Positions 1-8,247 of a stretch of DNA of 64,000 nt are shown one piece after another; the first letter of the stretch is position 1; each line of letters starts with the position of its first letter. Under the pieces are notes generated by a model. That model saw nothing but the letters and a program-made list of their open reading frames with translations. It did not search any database and was not told the origin of the DNA. The stretch spans positions 379,732 through 443,731 of the forward strand of contig NZ_KQ947991.1 in the NCBI RefSeq assembly GCF_001513975.1. Direction: 5' to 3'. This stretch comes from Streptomyces curacoi. GTDB lineage: Bacteria > Actinomycetota > Actinomycetes > Streptomycetales > Streptomycetaceae. The translations under genes were made by a program, and so were the position numbers.

Positions 1-647
1 TGGATGTACCAGGCGAGCACGAGGACGAACAGGCCGACGAGGAACGGTACCCGCCAGCCCCAGGCCGCGAACGCGGCGTCGGTCGTGAACGCTCCGGCCA
101 GCAGGAACACCGTGTTGGCGGTCACCACGCCGATGGGGACGCCGAGTTGGACGAAGCTGCCGTAGATGCCGCGTTTGCCCTCGGGGGCGTACTCGGTGGC
201 CATCAGCATCGCGCCGCCCCACTGGGCACCGACGGCGATGCCCTGCAGCACGCGGAAGAGGACCAGCAGGATCGGGGCGGCGACGCCGATGGTCTCGTAC
301 GTCGGGAGCAGGCCGATGCCGGTGGTGGCGAGGCCCATGAGGGTCAGCGCGAGGACCAGCATCGGCTTGCGGCCGCGCTTGTCACCGAGTTGTCCGGCGA
401 CGATGCCGCCGAGGGGGCGGGCCAGGAAGCCGACGGCGAAGGTGGCGAAGGAGGCGAGGACGCCGGCGGTGGGGCTGCCGGCCGGGAAGTACAGGTCACC
501 GAGGACCAGGGCGGCGGCGATGCCGAAGACGAAGTAGTCGTACCACTCGACCGCCGAGGCGAGCGCCGCGGCGGTGGCGACGCGGCGGCGGTTGCCGACG
601 GTGGGAGCGGTAGGGGTGAGCGGCTGGGCGGAAGGTGCCGTGTCCAT
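1..647 (-). CDS. MHS-family MFS transporter, N-terminal part (runs off the window)
   Basis: This is the first half of a major facilitator of the metabolite:H+ symporter (MHS) type, which usually imports organic acids or osmolytes across the cytoplasmic membrane. The start is the ATG at 647, preceded by GGAG nine bases upstream, giving MDTAPSAQPL. A short cytoplasmic tail leads into SAVEWYDYFVFG, typical of TM1 in this family. The MFS loop motif appears as GQLGDKRGRK, then RVLQGIAVGAQWGG and WGWRVPFLVG. The C-terminal half lies outside the window. The gene heads the same way as the alcohol and aldehyde dehydrogenase genes upstream of it, so uptake of their substrate is a reasonable guess. The substrate itself cannot be read from the sequence. 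Confidence 0.85.
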   Translation of the reverse strand, partial: MDTAPSAQPLTPTAPTVGNRRRVATAAALASAVEWYDYFVFGIAAALVLGDLYFPAGSPTAGVLASFATFAVGFLARPLGGIVAGQLGDKRGRKPMLVLALTLMGLATTGIGLLPTYETIGVAAPILLVLFRVLQGIAVGAQWGGAMLMATEYAPEGKRGIYGSFVQLGVPIGVVTANTVFLLAGAFTTDAAFAAWGWRVPFLVGLFVLVLAWYI

Positions 648-849
648 GCGTGCACACTCCGGTGGGTGCGGGGACGGAACGGGGGGTGGCTCGGGTTCCG
701 GGGAACGTACTGACCGGACGGTATGGACGTCAACGGGTCGGACAGCAGGACTTTTGCCTGTACACGGCATCGAGAGCGGGATCCGGGCATGCCTGAGGCC
801 CCGGCCTCGCACGGAGACCGGGGCGCACGCAGGGAGGGCGGGAGCGGCG

Positions 850-1932
850 CTAGAAGACCACCAGCGTTCTGCCGCCCTTGCCCGCCAGCATGTTCTCGAA
901 CGCCGCCGGGATACCCTCCAGGCCGATCCGTTCCGTCACCAGGGCACCCAGGTCCAGGCGGCCCGCCCGTACGTGCTCGGCCAGCACGGGCAGGTCGCGC
1001 GCCGGGTCGGAGTTGCCGTAGACGCAGCCGGAGAGGGTCCGGCCCCAGTGGAAGATCTCCAGGGCGTTGAAGGTGACCTGCTGGTCCTTGCCGCCGATGC
1101 CGACGACCGTGGTGCGGCCGCCGCGCCGGGTGGAGTCCCAGGCCGTACGGATCGTGCTCGCGCGGCCCACGCACTCGACGGCCACGTCCACGCCCTGCCT
1201 GTCCGTCAGGCCCCGGATCTCGCGGGCGGTGTTCTCGGCGGCGACCACGTAGTCGGTGGCTCCCGCCGCGCGGGCCAGCTCCTCCTTCTCCGGGGAGACA
1301 TCGACCGCCACGATCTTCGCGGCGCCCGCGATCCGGGCCGACTGGAGGGCGGCCAGCCCCACACCGCCGACGCCGAACACCGCGACCGACTCCCCCGCGC
1401 GGACCCGCGCCGAGTGGTGCACGGCGCCGTAGCCGGTGAGGACGGCGCAGCCCAGCAGGGCGGCGTCGGTGAGCGGGATGCCGTCCGGGAGCGGCAGGAG
1501 GCAGGACGCCGGGACGACCGTCTCCTCGGCGAACGCGGCGACGTTCAGGCCGGGGTGGAGGTCCGTGCCCGCGGCGGTACGGGCGTACACGTCGGCGGCG
1601 CCGTTCAGCGCGTTGGCGCACAGCCAGACCTCGCCGAGGCGGCAGGCGTGGCAACCGCCGCAGGACGGCGCCCAGTTGAGGACGACGCCGTCGCCGGGCG
1701 CGACACGGGTGACGCCCTCGCCGACGGCGACGACCGTGCCCGCGCCCTCATGGCCTAGGACCGCGGGGACCGGGACCCGCATGGTGCCGTTGGACAGGGA
1801 CAGGTCGGAGTGGCACACGCCGGCGGCGGCGAGCCGGACGCGGACCTGGCCGGGGCCGGGGTCGGGCAGGTCGATCTCGGTGACCTCCAGCGGGGCACCG
1901 ATGGCGGGCAGGACGGCGGCGCGGACGGCCAT
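850..1932 (-). CDS. Zinc-dependent medium-chain alcohol dehydrogenase
   Basis: This 360-residue cytosolic enzyme should oxidise a primary alcohol to the aldehyde with a nicotinamide cofactor. Catalytic zinc ligands are visible as GVCHSD and GHEGAG. The structural zinc lobe CGGCHACRLGEVWLC has all four cysteines. The Rossmann motif is FGVGGVGL. Length and motif order fit class III-like or mycothiol/NDMA-type alcohol dehydrogenases, and the exact subclass is uncertain. The ATG at 1932 follows AAGGGAG. It lies 42 bases after the aldehyde dehydrogenase stop on the same strand, so the two probably form an operon converting alcohol to aldehyde to acid. Confidence 0.93.
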   Translation of the reverse strand: MAVRAAVLPAIGAPLEVTEIDLPDPGPGQVRVRLAAAGVCHSDLSLSNGTMRVPVPAVLGHEGAGTVVAVGEGVTRVAPGDGVVLNWAPSCGGCHACRLGEVWLCANALNGAADVYARTAAGTDLHPGLNVAAFAEETVVPASCLLPLPDGIPLTDAALLGCAVLTGYGAVHHSARVRAGESVAVFGVGGVGLAALQSARIAGAAKIVAVDVSPEKEELARAAGATDYVVAAENTAREIRGLTDRQGVDVAVECVGRASTIRTAWDSTRRGGRTTVVGIGGKDQQVTFNALEIFHWGRTLSGCVYGNSDPARDLPVLAEHVRAGRLDLGALVTERIGLEGIPAAFENMLAGKGGRTLVVF

Positions 1933-1974
1933 GACGGGCGACTCCCTTGAACCGTGGAAACCTTGGAACTGGCG

Positions 1975-3363
1975 TCAGAACTGCAGGGACTTGGTCTGGA
2001 GGTACTCGGCCAGGCCGTGCGCGCCGAGCTCCCGGCCGACACCCGACTGCTTGTAGCCGCCGAAGGGGGCGAGGGGGTTGAAGCGGCCGCCGTTGATGTC
2101 GACCTGCCCGGTGTCCATACGGCGCGCGAAGGCCACCGCCTCCGCCTCGTCCCCCGCCCAGACGGCGCCCGCGAGGCCGTACACCGTGCCGTTGGCGATC
2201 CGCAGCGCGTCCGCCTCGTCCTCGTACCTCAGGACCGTCAGGACCGGGCCGAAGATCTCCTCCTGCGCGATGGTCATCTCGGGTGTGACGTCGGCGAACA
2301 CGGTCGGGCTGACGAAGTGGCCCCGCTCGCGCGGCGCTTCGGGGCCGCCCGCGACGAGTCGCGCCCCCTCGGCCACGCCCTTCTCGATGTAGCCGCGCAC
2401 CCGTGCCTGCTGCTTGGCGCTCACCACCGGGCCGATGCGCTCGCCGTACTTCGCGGCGGCGGCAGCGGCCAGCTCCACGGCCTCGTCGTACTGGTCCCGG
2501 TGCACCAGCATGCGCGTCCAGGCGCTGCACGTCTGCCCGGAGTTGGACATGACGTTGGCGACGCCGACGTTGACCGCCTTGGCCAGGTCGGCGCTCGGCA
2601 GGATGACGTTGGCGGACTTGCCGCCCAGCTCCAGGGCGACCTTCTTGACGGCCGCGCCCGCCACCGCGCCGATCTGCCGGCCGACGGCGGTGGAGCCGGT
2701 GAAGGAGACCAGGTCGACGTGCGGGTGCTCGGCGAGCGCCTGGCCCGCGACCGGGCCGAGCCCGGTGACCAGGTTGAAGACGCCCGCGGGGACGCCGGCC
2801 TCGTGGACCGCCTCGGCGAAGAGCTGGGCGACCAGCGGGGTGTCCTCGGCGGGCTTCAGTACGACGGTGCAGCCCGCCGCCAGTGCGGGGGCGACCTTGG
2901 CGACGACCTGGTGGAGCGGGTAGTTCCAGGGCGTGATGGCGCCGACCACGCCGATGGGCTCGTGGTACACGGTCGAGTTGCCGACCTTCTCCTCGAAGGC
3001 GTACGTCGCCGCCAGTTCGGCGTACGAGCCCGCGACGGCGATCGGCACGGCCGCGTGGACCGCCTGGGAGAACTTCAGGGGCGAGCCGAGTTCGGCGGTG
3101 ACCGTCTCGGCGATCTCGTCCCTGCGGGCGTCGAGGATGTCCCGCAGGGCGGTGAGCCGCGCGGCCCGCTCGGCGGGCGGGGTCGCGGCCCAGGCCGGCA
3201 GGGCAGCGCGGGCGGCCCGTACGGCGGTGTCGACGTCCAGGGCGGTACCGGCCGGGACCCGGCCGATGACCTGCTCGTCGGCCGGGTTCACCACCTCGAT
3301 CACATCCGGGCCCGAGGCGGGGCGCCAGGCGCCGTCGATGTACATGCCGTCGTGTGCCTTCAT
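1975..3363 (-). CDS. NAD(P)-dependent aldehyde dehydrogenase
   Basis: This 462-residue enzyme oxidises an aldehyde to the carboxylic acid. The catalytic Cys (about residue 278) sits in SGQTCSA. The general-base Glu sits in LELGGKSANV, and the cofactor-binding FTGSTAVGR precedes it. I chose the ATG at 3363 because AGGAGG lies seven bases upstream; an in-frame start 25 codons earlier lacks this. The enzyme likely takes the product of the adjacent alcohol dehydrogenase. A palindrome at 3405-3423 lies 42 bases upstream of the start and is nearly identical to one before the acyl-CoA dehydrogenase gene near 63.7 kb, so a common repressor is likely. The physiological aldehyde is unknown. Confidence 0.94.
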   Translation of the reverse strand: MKAHDGMYIDGAWRPASGPDVIEVVNPADEQVIGRVPAGTALDVDTAVRAARAALPAWAATPPAERAARLTALRDILDARRDEIAETVTAELGSPLKFSQAVHAAVPIAVAGSYAELAATYAFEEKVGNSTVYHEPIGVVGAITPWNYPLHQVVAKVAPALAAGCTVVLKPAEDTPLVAQLFAEAVHEAGVPAGVFNLVTGLGPVAGQALAEHPHVDLVSFTGSTAVGRQIGAVAGAAVKKVALELGGKSANVILPSADLAKAVNVGVANVMSNSGQTCSAWTRMLVHRDQYDEAVELAAAAAAKYGERIGPVVSAKQQARVRGYIEKGVAEGARLVAGGPEAPRERGHFVSPTVFADVTPEMTIAQEEIFGPVLTVLRYEDEADALRIANGTVYGLAGAVWAGDEAEAVAFARRMDTGQVDINGGRFNPLAPFGGYKQSGVGRELGAHGLAEYLQTKSLQF

Positions 3364-3404
3364 CACGCTTCCTCCTGGGCAAGCCGCCTCGTAGTCCGGC
3401 TCAT

Positions 3405-3423
3405 AAACTAGCGGCGATAGTTT
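3405..3423. promoter_or_regulatory. Operator-like palindrome upstream of the aldehyde dehydrogenase
   Basis: AAACTAGC and GATAGTTT flank GGC, giving 8-base arms with one mismatched pair. Its first 17 bases match the site at 63741-63757 at 16 positions. The size and the position before a catabolic operon suggest a TetR-type repressor site. The regulator is not identified. Confidence 0.6.
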
Positions 3424-3458
3424 TTGGGCGCCAGACACCCCATGAGATCAGAACGACG

Positions 3459-3929
3459 TCAGAAGTCCACCTCCACCCTGTCGTCCACCCTCCCCACCGC
3501 CTCCTGCCCGAAGGCCTTCTCATAGGCCCGGCGGATCTCCTCGACCTTCCGGTCGCTCGTCCCGGCCTCCCCCACCGGATAGAGCAGGACCAGCTCGTAC
3601 GACCTCTCCTTCTCGATCGTCCCGCTCGCGTCCCGCCACTGCCCGCGCCCGCTCTGCACGGTCAGCCCGTCCGGGAAGTCCGGCGTGACCTCCTTGTCGA
3701 CGAACGCCATGAACTGCCGGTCGGTGACCGCGGGGCCGCCGTCGGGGCGCGCGGTACCGAAGAAGAGCCGCGTCTCGACGTACGGCTTCCCCCGGGACGG
3801 CACGGAGGACGCGGCCGGCGTCGACGCGGGGGCGCCGTCGAGGGTGGCGTACGCGGTCGGCGCGGTGGCGGCCAGCAGGAGGCCGACCGTGGTGAACACT
3901 GCCCGATTTCGGGTGAAGTGGAGGTTCAT
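3459..3929 (-). CDS. Secreted DUF3574 domain protein
   Basis: This 156-residue protein begins with a signal peptide (hydrophobic stretch TVGLLLAATAPTAYA). One compact domain of about 110 residues follows. Its signature stretches ETRLFFG, VTPDFPDGLTV, GQWRD and YELVLLYP match the DUF3574 family as I recall it. The molecular function of that family is not established. The ATG at 3929 gives a good signal peptide. It lies 30 bases upstream of the ABC ATPase stop and is transcribed the same way. No lipobox or membrane anchor is visible, so it is probably exported free into the medium or wall. Confidence 0.82.
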   Translation of the reverse strand: MNLHFTRNRAVFTTVGLLLAATAPTAYATLDGAPASTPAASSVPSRGKPYVETRLFFGTARPDGGPAVTDRQFMAFVDKEVTPDFPDGLTVQSGRGQWRDASGTIEKERSYELVLLYPVGEAGTSDRKVEEIRRAYEKAFGQEAVGRVDDRVEVDF

Positions 3930-3958
3930 GGGCCCTACCTAGCCAAACCGGGCGCGAT

Positions 3959-5341
3959 TCATTCCTCCAGGTCGGGGAGGCGCGCCGGGGCCGGGCAGAT
4001 GCGTTCGCCGTACTGGTCGAAGACGAACAGGTGGGCGGAGTCGACGAGGAGGGGGACGTGCATGCCGTGCCGGAGTTCGATGTCGGGGGTGGTGCGGACG
4101 ATGAGGTCGCCGGGCAGGCGGCCCTCGGGCGGCGCGGCGGGATCGGGACCGGCGTCGGCCTGGTGGTCGAGGACCACGACGGGGCCGGCGCGCAGGGCCC
4201 CCGCGCGTTCCCTGAGGTGGCCCAGGACGGTGCCGCCCGCACGGCGGCGGCGCCTCGCGGGACGGGCCACTGGCCGCGGCGCCTCCAGGTCGGGTACGAC
4301 GGCGGGACTGGAGCCGGTGTTGAAGTGGGCCAGGATCTCGTGGCCCTGGAACTCCACGTGCTCGACCAGGCCGTTGATCGGGACCTCGCCGAGGCGGGCG
4401 GCGGCGGGCGACGGACGTCCCCCCTGTTCGAGCGAAGCCGAGAACTCGGGGGATATGCGCACCGCCTCCGAGCGCAGGCCCACGATCACCTCGCGGCCCT
4501 GCTGGACGCGGAGCAACTGGTGGTCCAGCGACAGTGGTTCGGGCAGGCGGAGGTACTGCTTGCCGAGGCTGATGGTCATCGCGCCGTCCAGCGGGGCGCG
4601 CACGACGCCGCGCAGGAGGTTGATGCGCGGGGTGCCGATGAAGGCGGCGACGAAGACGTTGCGGGGCAGCGCGTACACCGAGCGCGGGGTGCCGACCTGC
4701 TGGAGGACTCCGCCGCGCAGGACGGCTACCCGGTCGCCGAGCGACATCGCCTCGGCCTGGTCATGGGTGACGTAGACCGTGGTGACGCCCAGCTTCCGGG
4801 TGAGGCCGGAGATCTCGGCGCGCAGGCGGTTGCGGAGCTTGGCGTCCAGGTTGGACAGCGGCTCGTCCATCAGGAACGCGGCGGGGTGGCGGGCGATGGC
4901 CCGGCCCATGGCGACGCGCTGGCGTTCGCCGCCGGACAGCTGGGCGGGGAAGCGGTCGAGGAGGTCCTCGATGCCCAGCATGCGGGCGGTGGCGTCCACC
5001 CGCGGGCGCGGGTCCGCGGCGGGCGACTCGATGCGCAGTGGGAAGCCGATGTTGTCGCGGCCGGTCATGTTCGGGTAGAGGGCGAAGTTCTGGAAGACCA
5101 TCGCCATCTGCCGCGCGGCCGGCAGCAGGTCGTTGGCGTACTCGCCGTCCAGCAGCAGCTCGCCCTCGTCGATCTCCTCCAGACCGGCGATCATCCTGAG
5201 CACGGTGGACTTGCCGCAGCCGGAGGGGCCGAGGAGGACGAGGAACTCGCCGGGCTCGATGTCCAGCGTGAGCCGGTCCACCACGCGGACACCCTTGGTG
5301 TAGCTCTTGCTCACGTCGTGCAGAGAGATGGCGCGTGTCAT
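3959..5341 (-). CDS. ABC transporter ATPase of the UgpC/MsiK sugar-importer type
   Basis: This ATPase is of the kind that energises carbohydrate or polyol importers. The Walker A motif is GPSGCGKST, the signature is LSGGERQRVA, and Walker B is AFLMDEPLSNLD. A C-terminal TOBE/MalK-like regulatory region follows. The ATG at 5341 (MTRAISLHDVSKSY) fits the family start; an in-frame start 41 codons upstream adds unrelated sequence. At 460 residues it is longer than MsiK (about 380). Part of the excess is a palindromic element at 4418-4453 encoding SPEFSASLEQGGRPS, and part is an Arg/Pro-rich stretch. No permease or binding protein gene is adjacent, so it may serve importers encoded elsewhere, as MsiK does. 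Confidence 0.88.
   Translation of the reverse strand: MTRAISLHDVSKSYTKGVRVVDRLTLDIEPGEFLVLLGPSGCGKSTVLRMIAGLEEIDEGELLLDGEYANDLLPAARQMAMVFQNFALYPNMTGRDNIGFPLRIESPAADPRPRVDATARMLGIEDLLDRFPAQLSGGERQRVAMGRAIARHPAAFLMDEPLSNLDAKLRNRLRAEISGLTRKLGVTTVYVTHDQAEAMSLGDRVAVLRGGVLQQVGTPRSVYALPRNVFVAAFIGTPRINLLRGVVRAPLDGAMTISLGKQYLRLPEPLSLDHQLLRVQQGREVIVGLRSEAVRISPEFSASLEQGGRPSPAAARLGEVPINGLVEHVEFQGHEILAHFNTGSSPAVVPDLEAPRPVARPARRRRRAGGTVLGHLRERAGALRAGPVVVLDHQADAGPDPAAPPEGRLPGDLIVRTTPDIELRHGMHVPLLVDSAHLFVFDQYGERICPAPARLPDLEE
4418..4453. repeat. Intragenic palindromic element, copy A (36 bases)
   Basis: The + strand reads TCCCCCCTGTTCGAGCG then AAGCCGAGAA then CTCGGGGGA. It matches the element inside the lipase gene (48298-48333, other strand) at 32 of 36 positions. 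The ends TCCCCC and GGGGGA pair, so it can fold as a hairpin. It lies in frame within the ABC ATPase gene, between domains. Confidence 0.75.
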
Positions 5342-5516
5342 GGCTGCCGCCCCCGGGGGCTGTCCGGAGCGCCGCTGCTCCGTGTGTCCGAAGGCCTCGT
5401 GCGGGTCGTACGAGGCCTGTGAGTCACGGAAGTTAACGGAATGTGCGCGGCCGGGGGAAGACACGGGACGGGACCGGACGCCGCAGTCCAGGGTGTGAGA
5501 AAGCGGACCCCCGCAT

Positions 5517-6233
5517 TCAGCGCCGAGCGAGCGGCGCGGACGGCTCGCGGACCGCGGTCAGGTGGGCGAAGACCACCACGTTGCTGGTGTAGCCGGTGCG
5601 GTGGCTGAAGAGGCCGCCACAGGTGAGCACGCGGAGCTCCGGGCGCCGGACCGGGCCGTAGACCTCCTTGTCGGGGAAGCCCGCCTTGTCGAAGACCTTC
5701 ACGCGGTCCACGGTGTAGACGGCGGTACGGCCGTCCTCGCGAGCCGCCTCGATCTTCTTGCCGGGCTTCACCTGGGCCAGCCCGGCGAAGACGGCGGGCC
5801 CGGTCCTGGTGTCGCGGTGGCCGACGGCGATCGCGATGCCCGCCTCACCGGGCGTGGCGCCGCCCCGGTACCAGCCGACCAGCTTCGGATCGTCGATCGG
5901 AGGTGTCTCCAGCTCCTGGTCCTTGGTGAGCCCGAGCCCCATGATCGGGGCGTCGATGCCCAGGGACGGGATGCGCACGGATGTCGGCCGGGAGCGGGGC
6001 AGGGGGCGGGGCGGGGGCGTGGGCTTGGCCGTGGGGCGGGTGGAGGGGGCGGGGCGGTCCGGACCGGCGGCGGTCAGGGTGTCCGGGCCGTCGGCTCGCT
6101 CCGGTGCGGTCGGCTCGGTGTCTCCCCCGCACCGGACCACCGTCACCAGGACGACCGTGAGCAGGGCCGTCCTGGTGAGGCGGTAGGCGCGGGTGCGGTA
6201 CCAGGGCCTGCGTCTGCGCCTAGGCGGCACCAT
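5517..6233 (-). CDS. Class F sortase
   Basis: This is a membrane-anchored transpeptidase of the sortase fold, 238 residues from the ATG at 6233. An Arg-rich cytoplasmic start leads into one TM helix (LTRTALLTVVLVTVV). A Pro/Thr-rich spacer follows, then the catalytic domain from VRIPSLGIDAPI. The catalytic triad is visible: His in AVGHRDT, Cys in VLTCGG and Arg in SHRTGY. The start overlaps the upstream secreted-protein gene by 14 bases, which suggests coupled translation and a shared pathway. Class F enzymes are widespread in actinobacteria but their substrates are poorly known. The partner's C-terminus (LVDTA, helix, RQKRRR) is an obvious candidate. Confidence 0.92.
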   Translation of the reverse strand: MVPPRRRRRPWYRTRAYRLTRTALLTVVLVTVVRCGGDTEPTAPERADGPDTLTAAGPDRPAPSTRPTAKPTPPPRPLPRSRPTSVRIPSLGIDAPIMGLGLTKDQELETPPIDDPKLVGWYRGGATPGEAGIAIAVGHRDTRTGPAVFAGLAQVKPGKKIEAAREDGRTAVYTVDRVKVFDKAGFPDKEVYGPVRRPELRVLTCGGLFSHRTGYTSNVVVFAHLTAVREPSAPLARR

Positions 6234-6873
6234 GGGGCCGCCGGCGCTTCTGCCGGAAGTACACGGTGCCGCCGACGGCACCGATGCCCACGGCCGCCGC
6301 GGCGGTCACCGGTGCGTACGCGGCCGCGGTGTCGACGAGACCGCCGCCGCCCGCGTGCACTCCGCCCTTGGGGCCGTGGTCGCCCCGCCCCCAGCCCTCG
6401 CCGTCGTGCCGGTGGTCCTCGATGCGCCCCTCCGGACCGTGCCTTCCCTCCCGCTTGTCGCCGCACCTGACACGGAAGAGCTTTCTCCTGGTGTCGGTGA
6501 CGTCCACGGTCCAGGTGAGCATGTACTGCCCGTCCGCCAGCCCCAGCGTGGTGGTGTGACCTGCGCCCGCCGCGAGCTGGATGGTGCCGCTGACGGTGGC
6601 GGCGCTGGGCAGCGGAGGCTGCGGCGTGATCGTGTAGTCGATCGAGGTGAGTTCACCGAAGTTGACGGCGTCGAGGTAGAACCTGCAGACCACCGCCTCG
6701 TCGTCCGGGGTCCCGATGGGCATGCCCACGCTGTGGATCCTGATGTCGCCGTTCGCTTGGGCCGACGCGGTCGGCGCCGCCACCCACGACGCGCCCGCCG
6801 CGGCGAGGGCGGCAAGGACGACTGTGGCGCCCGCGCGGGCGCGGAAGGTACGTGAGGGTGTCAGTGTCGGCAT
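6220..6873 (-). CDS. Secreted protein with atypical sorting-signal-like C-terminus
   Basis: This 217-residue protein starts with a signal peptide (VVLAALAAAGASWVAAPTASA). An all-beta-looking region of about 110 residues has two cysteines, and a charged Gly/His/Lys linker follows. The C-terminus has a sortase-signal layout: LVDTA, a hydrophobic helix (APVTAAAAVGIGAVGG), then FRQKRRRPHGAA. The pentapeptide is neither LPxTG nor LAxTG. The ATG at 6873 follows GAGGAG. The stop overlaps the sortase start by 14 bases, so this is likely that enzyme's substrate or partner. I do not recognise the extracellular domain. Confidence 0.8.
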   Translation of the reverse strand: MPTLTPSRTFRARAGATVVLAALAAAGASWVAAPTASAQANGDIRIHSVGMPIGTPDDEAVVCRFYLDAVNFGELTSIDYTITPQPPLPSAATVSGTIQLAAGAGHTTTLGLADGQYMLTWTVDVTDTRRKLFRVRCGDKREGRHGPEGRIEDHRHDGEGWGRGDHGPKGGVHAGGGGLVDTAAAYAPVTAAAAVGIGAVGGTVYFRQKRRRPHGAA

Positions 6874-6892
6874 GCACGCTCCTCAGATCAGA

Positions 6893-6910
6893 CGATTTTC
6901 ATACAAATCG
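6893..6910. promoter_or_regulatory. Inverted repeat before the secreted protein/sortase pair
   Basis: CGATTT and AAATCG flank a 6-base spacer about 20 bases upstream of the start at 6873. It could be an operator or a 5' leader hairpin. It is unusually AT-rich for the surroundings. Confidence 0.4.
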
Positions 6911-6971
6911 CTCTTTCGCCTGACTCTCCTTTACGCGCACTGCGACGCGCCGCACCGACCCCGGCGCGCCG

Positions 6972-8207
6972 TCAAATATCGCTCGTACGGCGGAACCGCG
7001 AGCGCCTGGGCCGCTCCCGCGCGCCACCTGCGGACCCGTCCGGCCGCACCGGCGCCCGCAGCGCGATCCCCGCCGACAGCAGCAGCAACGCCCCCAGCAT
7101 CACGAACGGCGCCGCCACCCCCGCGAGGCCCGCGACCAGTCCCGCCGACGCCGGCGCCGCCACCTGGCCGAGGCGGTTGCCGGTCAGCCGCAGGGCGAGG
7201 GCGGTGGAGCGGGCGCCGTCGGGGGCCGCCTGGACGACCGTCGTCATGGACAGCGGCTGGCCGACGCCCAGGCAGAACCCGAGCACCGCCAGCATCAGGG
7301 CCAGCGCCCACACCGGCACCGGCAGCGCGATCCCGGCGCACAGCAGCGCCGCCAGCAGACATGTCACGGTCAGCAGCAGGGTGCGGCCCAGCAGCCGCAG
7401 CAGGGGCGTGAGGACCAGGCGGCACGCGATGGTGGCCGCCGCGCGCAGACTGAGCAGGAGGCCGATCACGGAGGGCGCGATGCCGCGGTGTTCGCCGACC
7501 ACCGGGAGGTAGGCGGTGAGGATGTCGGTCGCGGACAGCACGGCGAGGCTGATGAAGATGCCGGCGGGCACGCCCCGGGTCCGCAGGATGCGTCCGACGG
7601 AGACGCGATCGCCTTGTTCCGCACGGGACTTGGCCGTCGTACGGCTCTCTGTGCGCCACAGTGAGGTGAGCGCGACCGCGCTGCCCGCGCCCGCCACCAG
7701 CAGGGCGAGTGCGCTGGTGCCCGCCATGTCCCGGCCGCCGATCAGCGCACCCGCGGCGATCGGGCCGACCAGCTGGCCGAGTGAGGCGCCGATGGTGAAG
7801 TGGCCGAAGTTGCGGTCCTGTTCGTGCGGGGCGGACTGGCGGGCGACGAGCGACTGGGCACCGATGACGAAGCAGAGGTGGCCGAGGCCCATCACCCCGG
7901 ACCAGATCGCCATCGCCCACAGGGAGTTCGCGATGCCGCTCATCGCGCAGCCGCCGGAGATCAGGACGACTCCGACGGGCAGGAGCGGAGCGCACCGGCC
8001 CCGGTCGGTGAGGCGCCCCAGCGGGACGGCGACGAAGAGCGGGAGCAGGGCGTACACACCCGCGATCACGCCGACCGCCCGCTCGTCCGCACCCAGCGCG
8101 AGGGCCCGGTAGGACACGGCGGGCCGGGCCATCGACACCGCCCCCTGCGCGAAGCTGAAGGCGATGACGAGGCGGAGCAGCCAGCCGCGGTTCCCACCGG
8201 GCGCCAT
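6972..8207 (-). CDS. MFS transporter, 12-TM drug/metabolite carrier
   Basis: This 411-residue integral membrane protein has twelve predicted hydrophobic segments and the MFS loop-2/3 motif as PLGRLTDRGR. The second half contains GFCLGVGQPLSMTTVV, like the conserved motif of efflux-type carriers. The ATG at 8207 has GGAGG nine bases upstream. It starts 40 bases after the citrate transporter stop on the same strand and may be co-transcribed with it. The tail after the last helix is basic. The substrate is unknown: it could export a compound or be a second organic-acid carrier. Confidence 0.85.
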   Translation of the reverse strand: MAPGGNRGWLLRLVIAFSFAQGAVSMARPAVSYRALALGADERAVGVIAGVYALLPLFVAVPLGRLTDRGRCAPLLPVGVVLISGGCAMSGIANSLWAMAIWSGVMGLGHLCFVIGAQSLVARQSAPHEQDRNFGHFTIGASLGQLVGPIAAGALIGGRDMAGTSALALLVAGAGSAVALTSLWRTESRTTAKSRAEQGDRVSVGRILRTRGVPAGIFISLAVLSATDILTAYLPVVGEHRGIAPSVIGLLLSLRAAATIACRLVLTPLLRLLGRTLLLTVTCLLAALLCAGIALPVPVWALALMLAVLGFCLGVGQPLSMTTVVQAAPDGARSTALALRLTGNRLGQVAAPASAGLVAGLAGVAAPFVMLGALLLLSAGIALRAPVRPDGSAGGARERPRRSRFRRTSDI

Positions 8208-8247
8208 GAACGTGTCCTCCGGGAAAGGTGGTTGCGGATCGGCGGGT

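Noticed and set aside
690..730. Possible TetR-type site (TACTG...CGGTA) upstream of the MHS transporter
   Set aside because: Arms of only five bases with a mismatch; too weak to list.
3959..5464. Longer version of the ABC ATPase starting at 5464
   Set aside because: The extra 41 residues have no similarity to the family, and the internal ATG matches the usual N-terminus.
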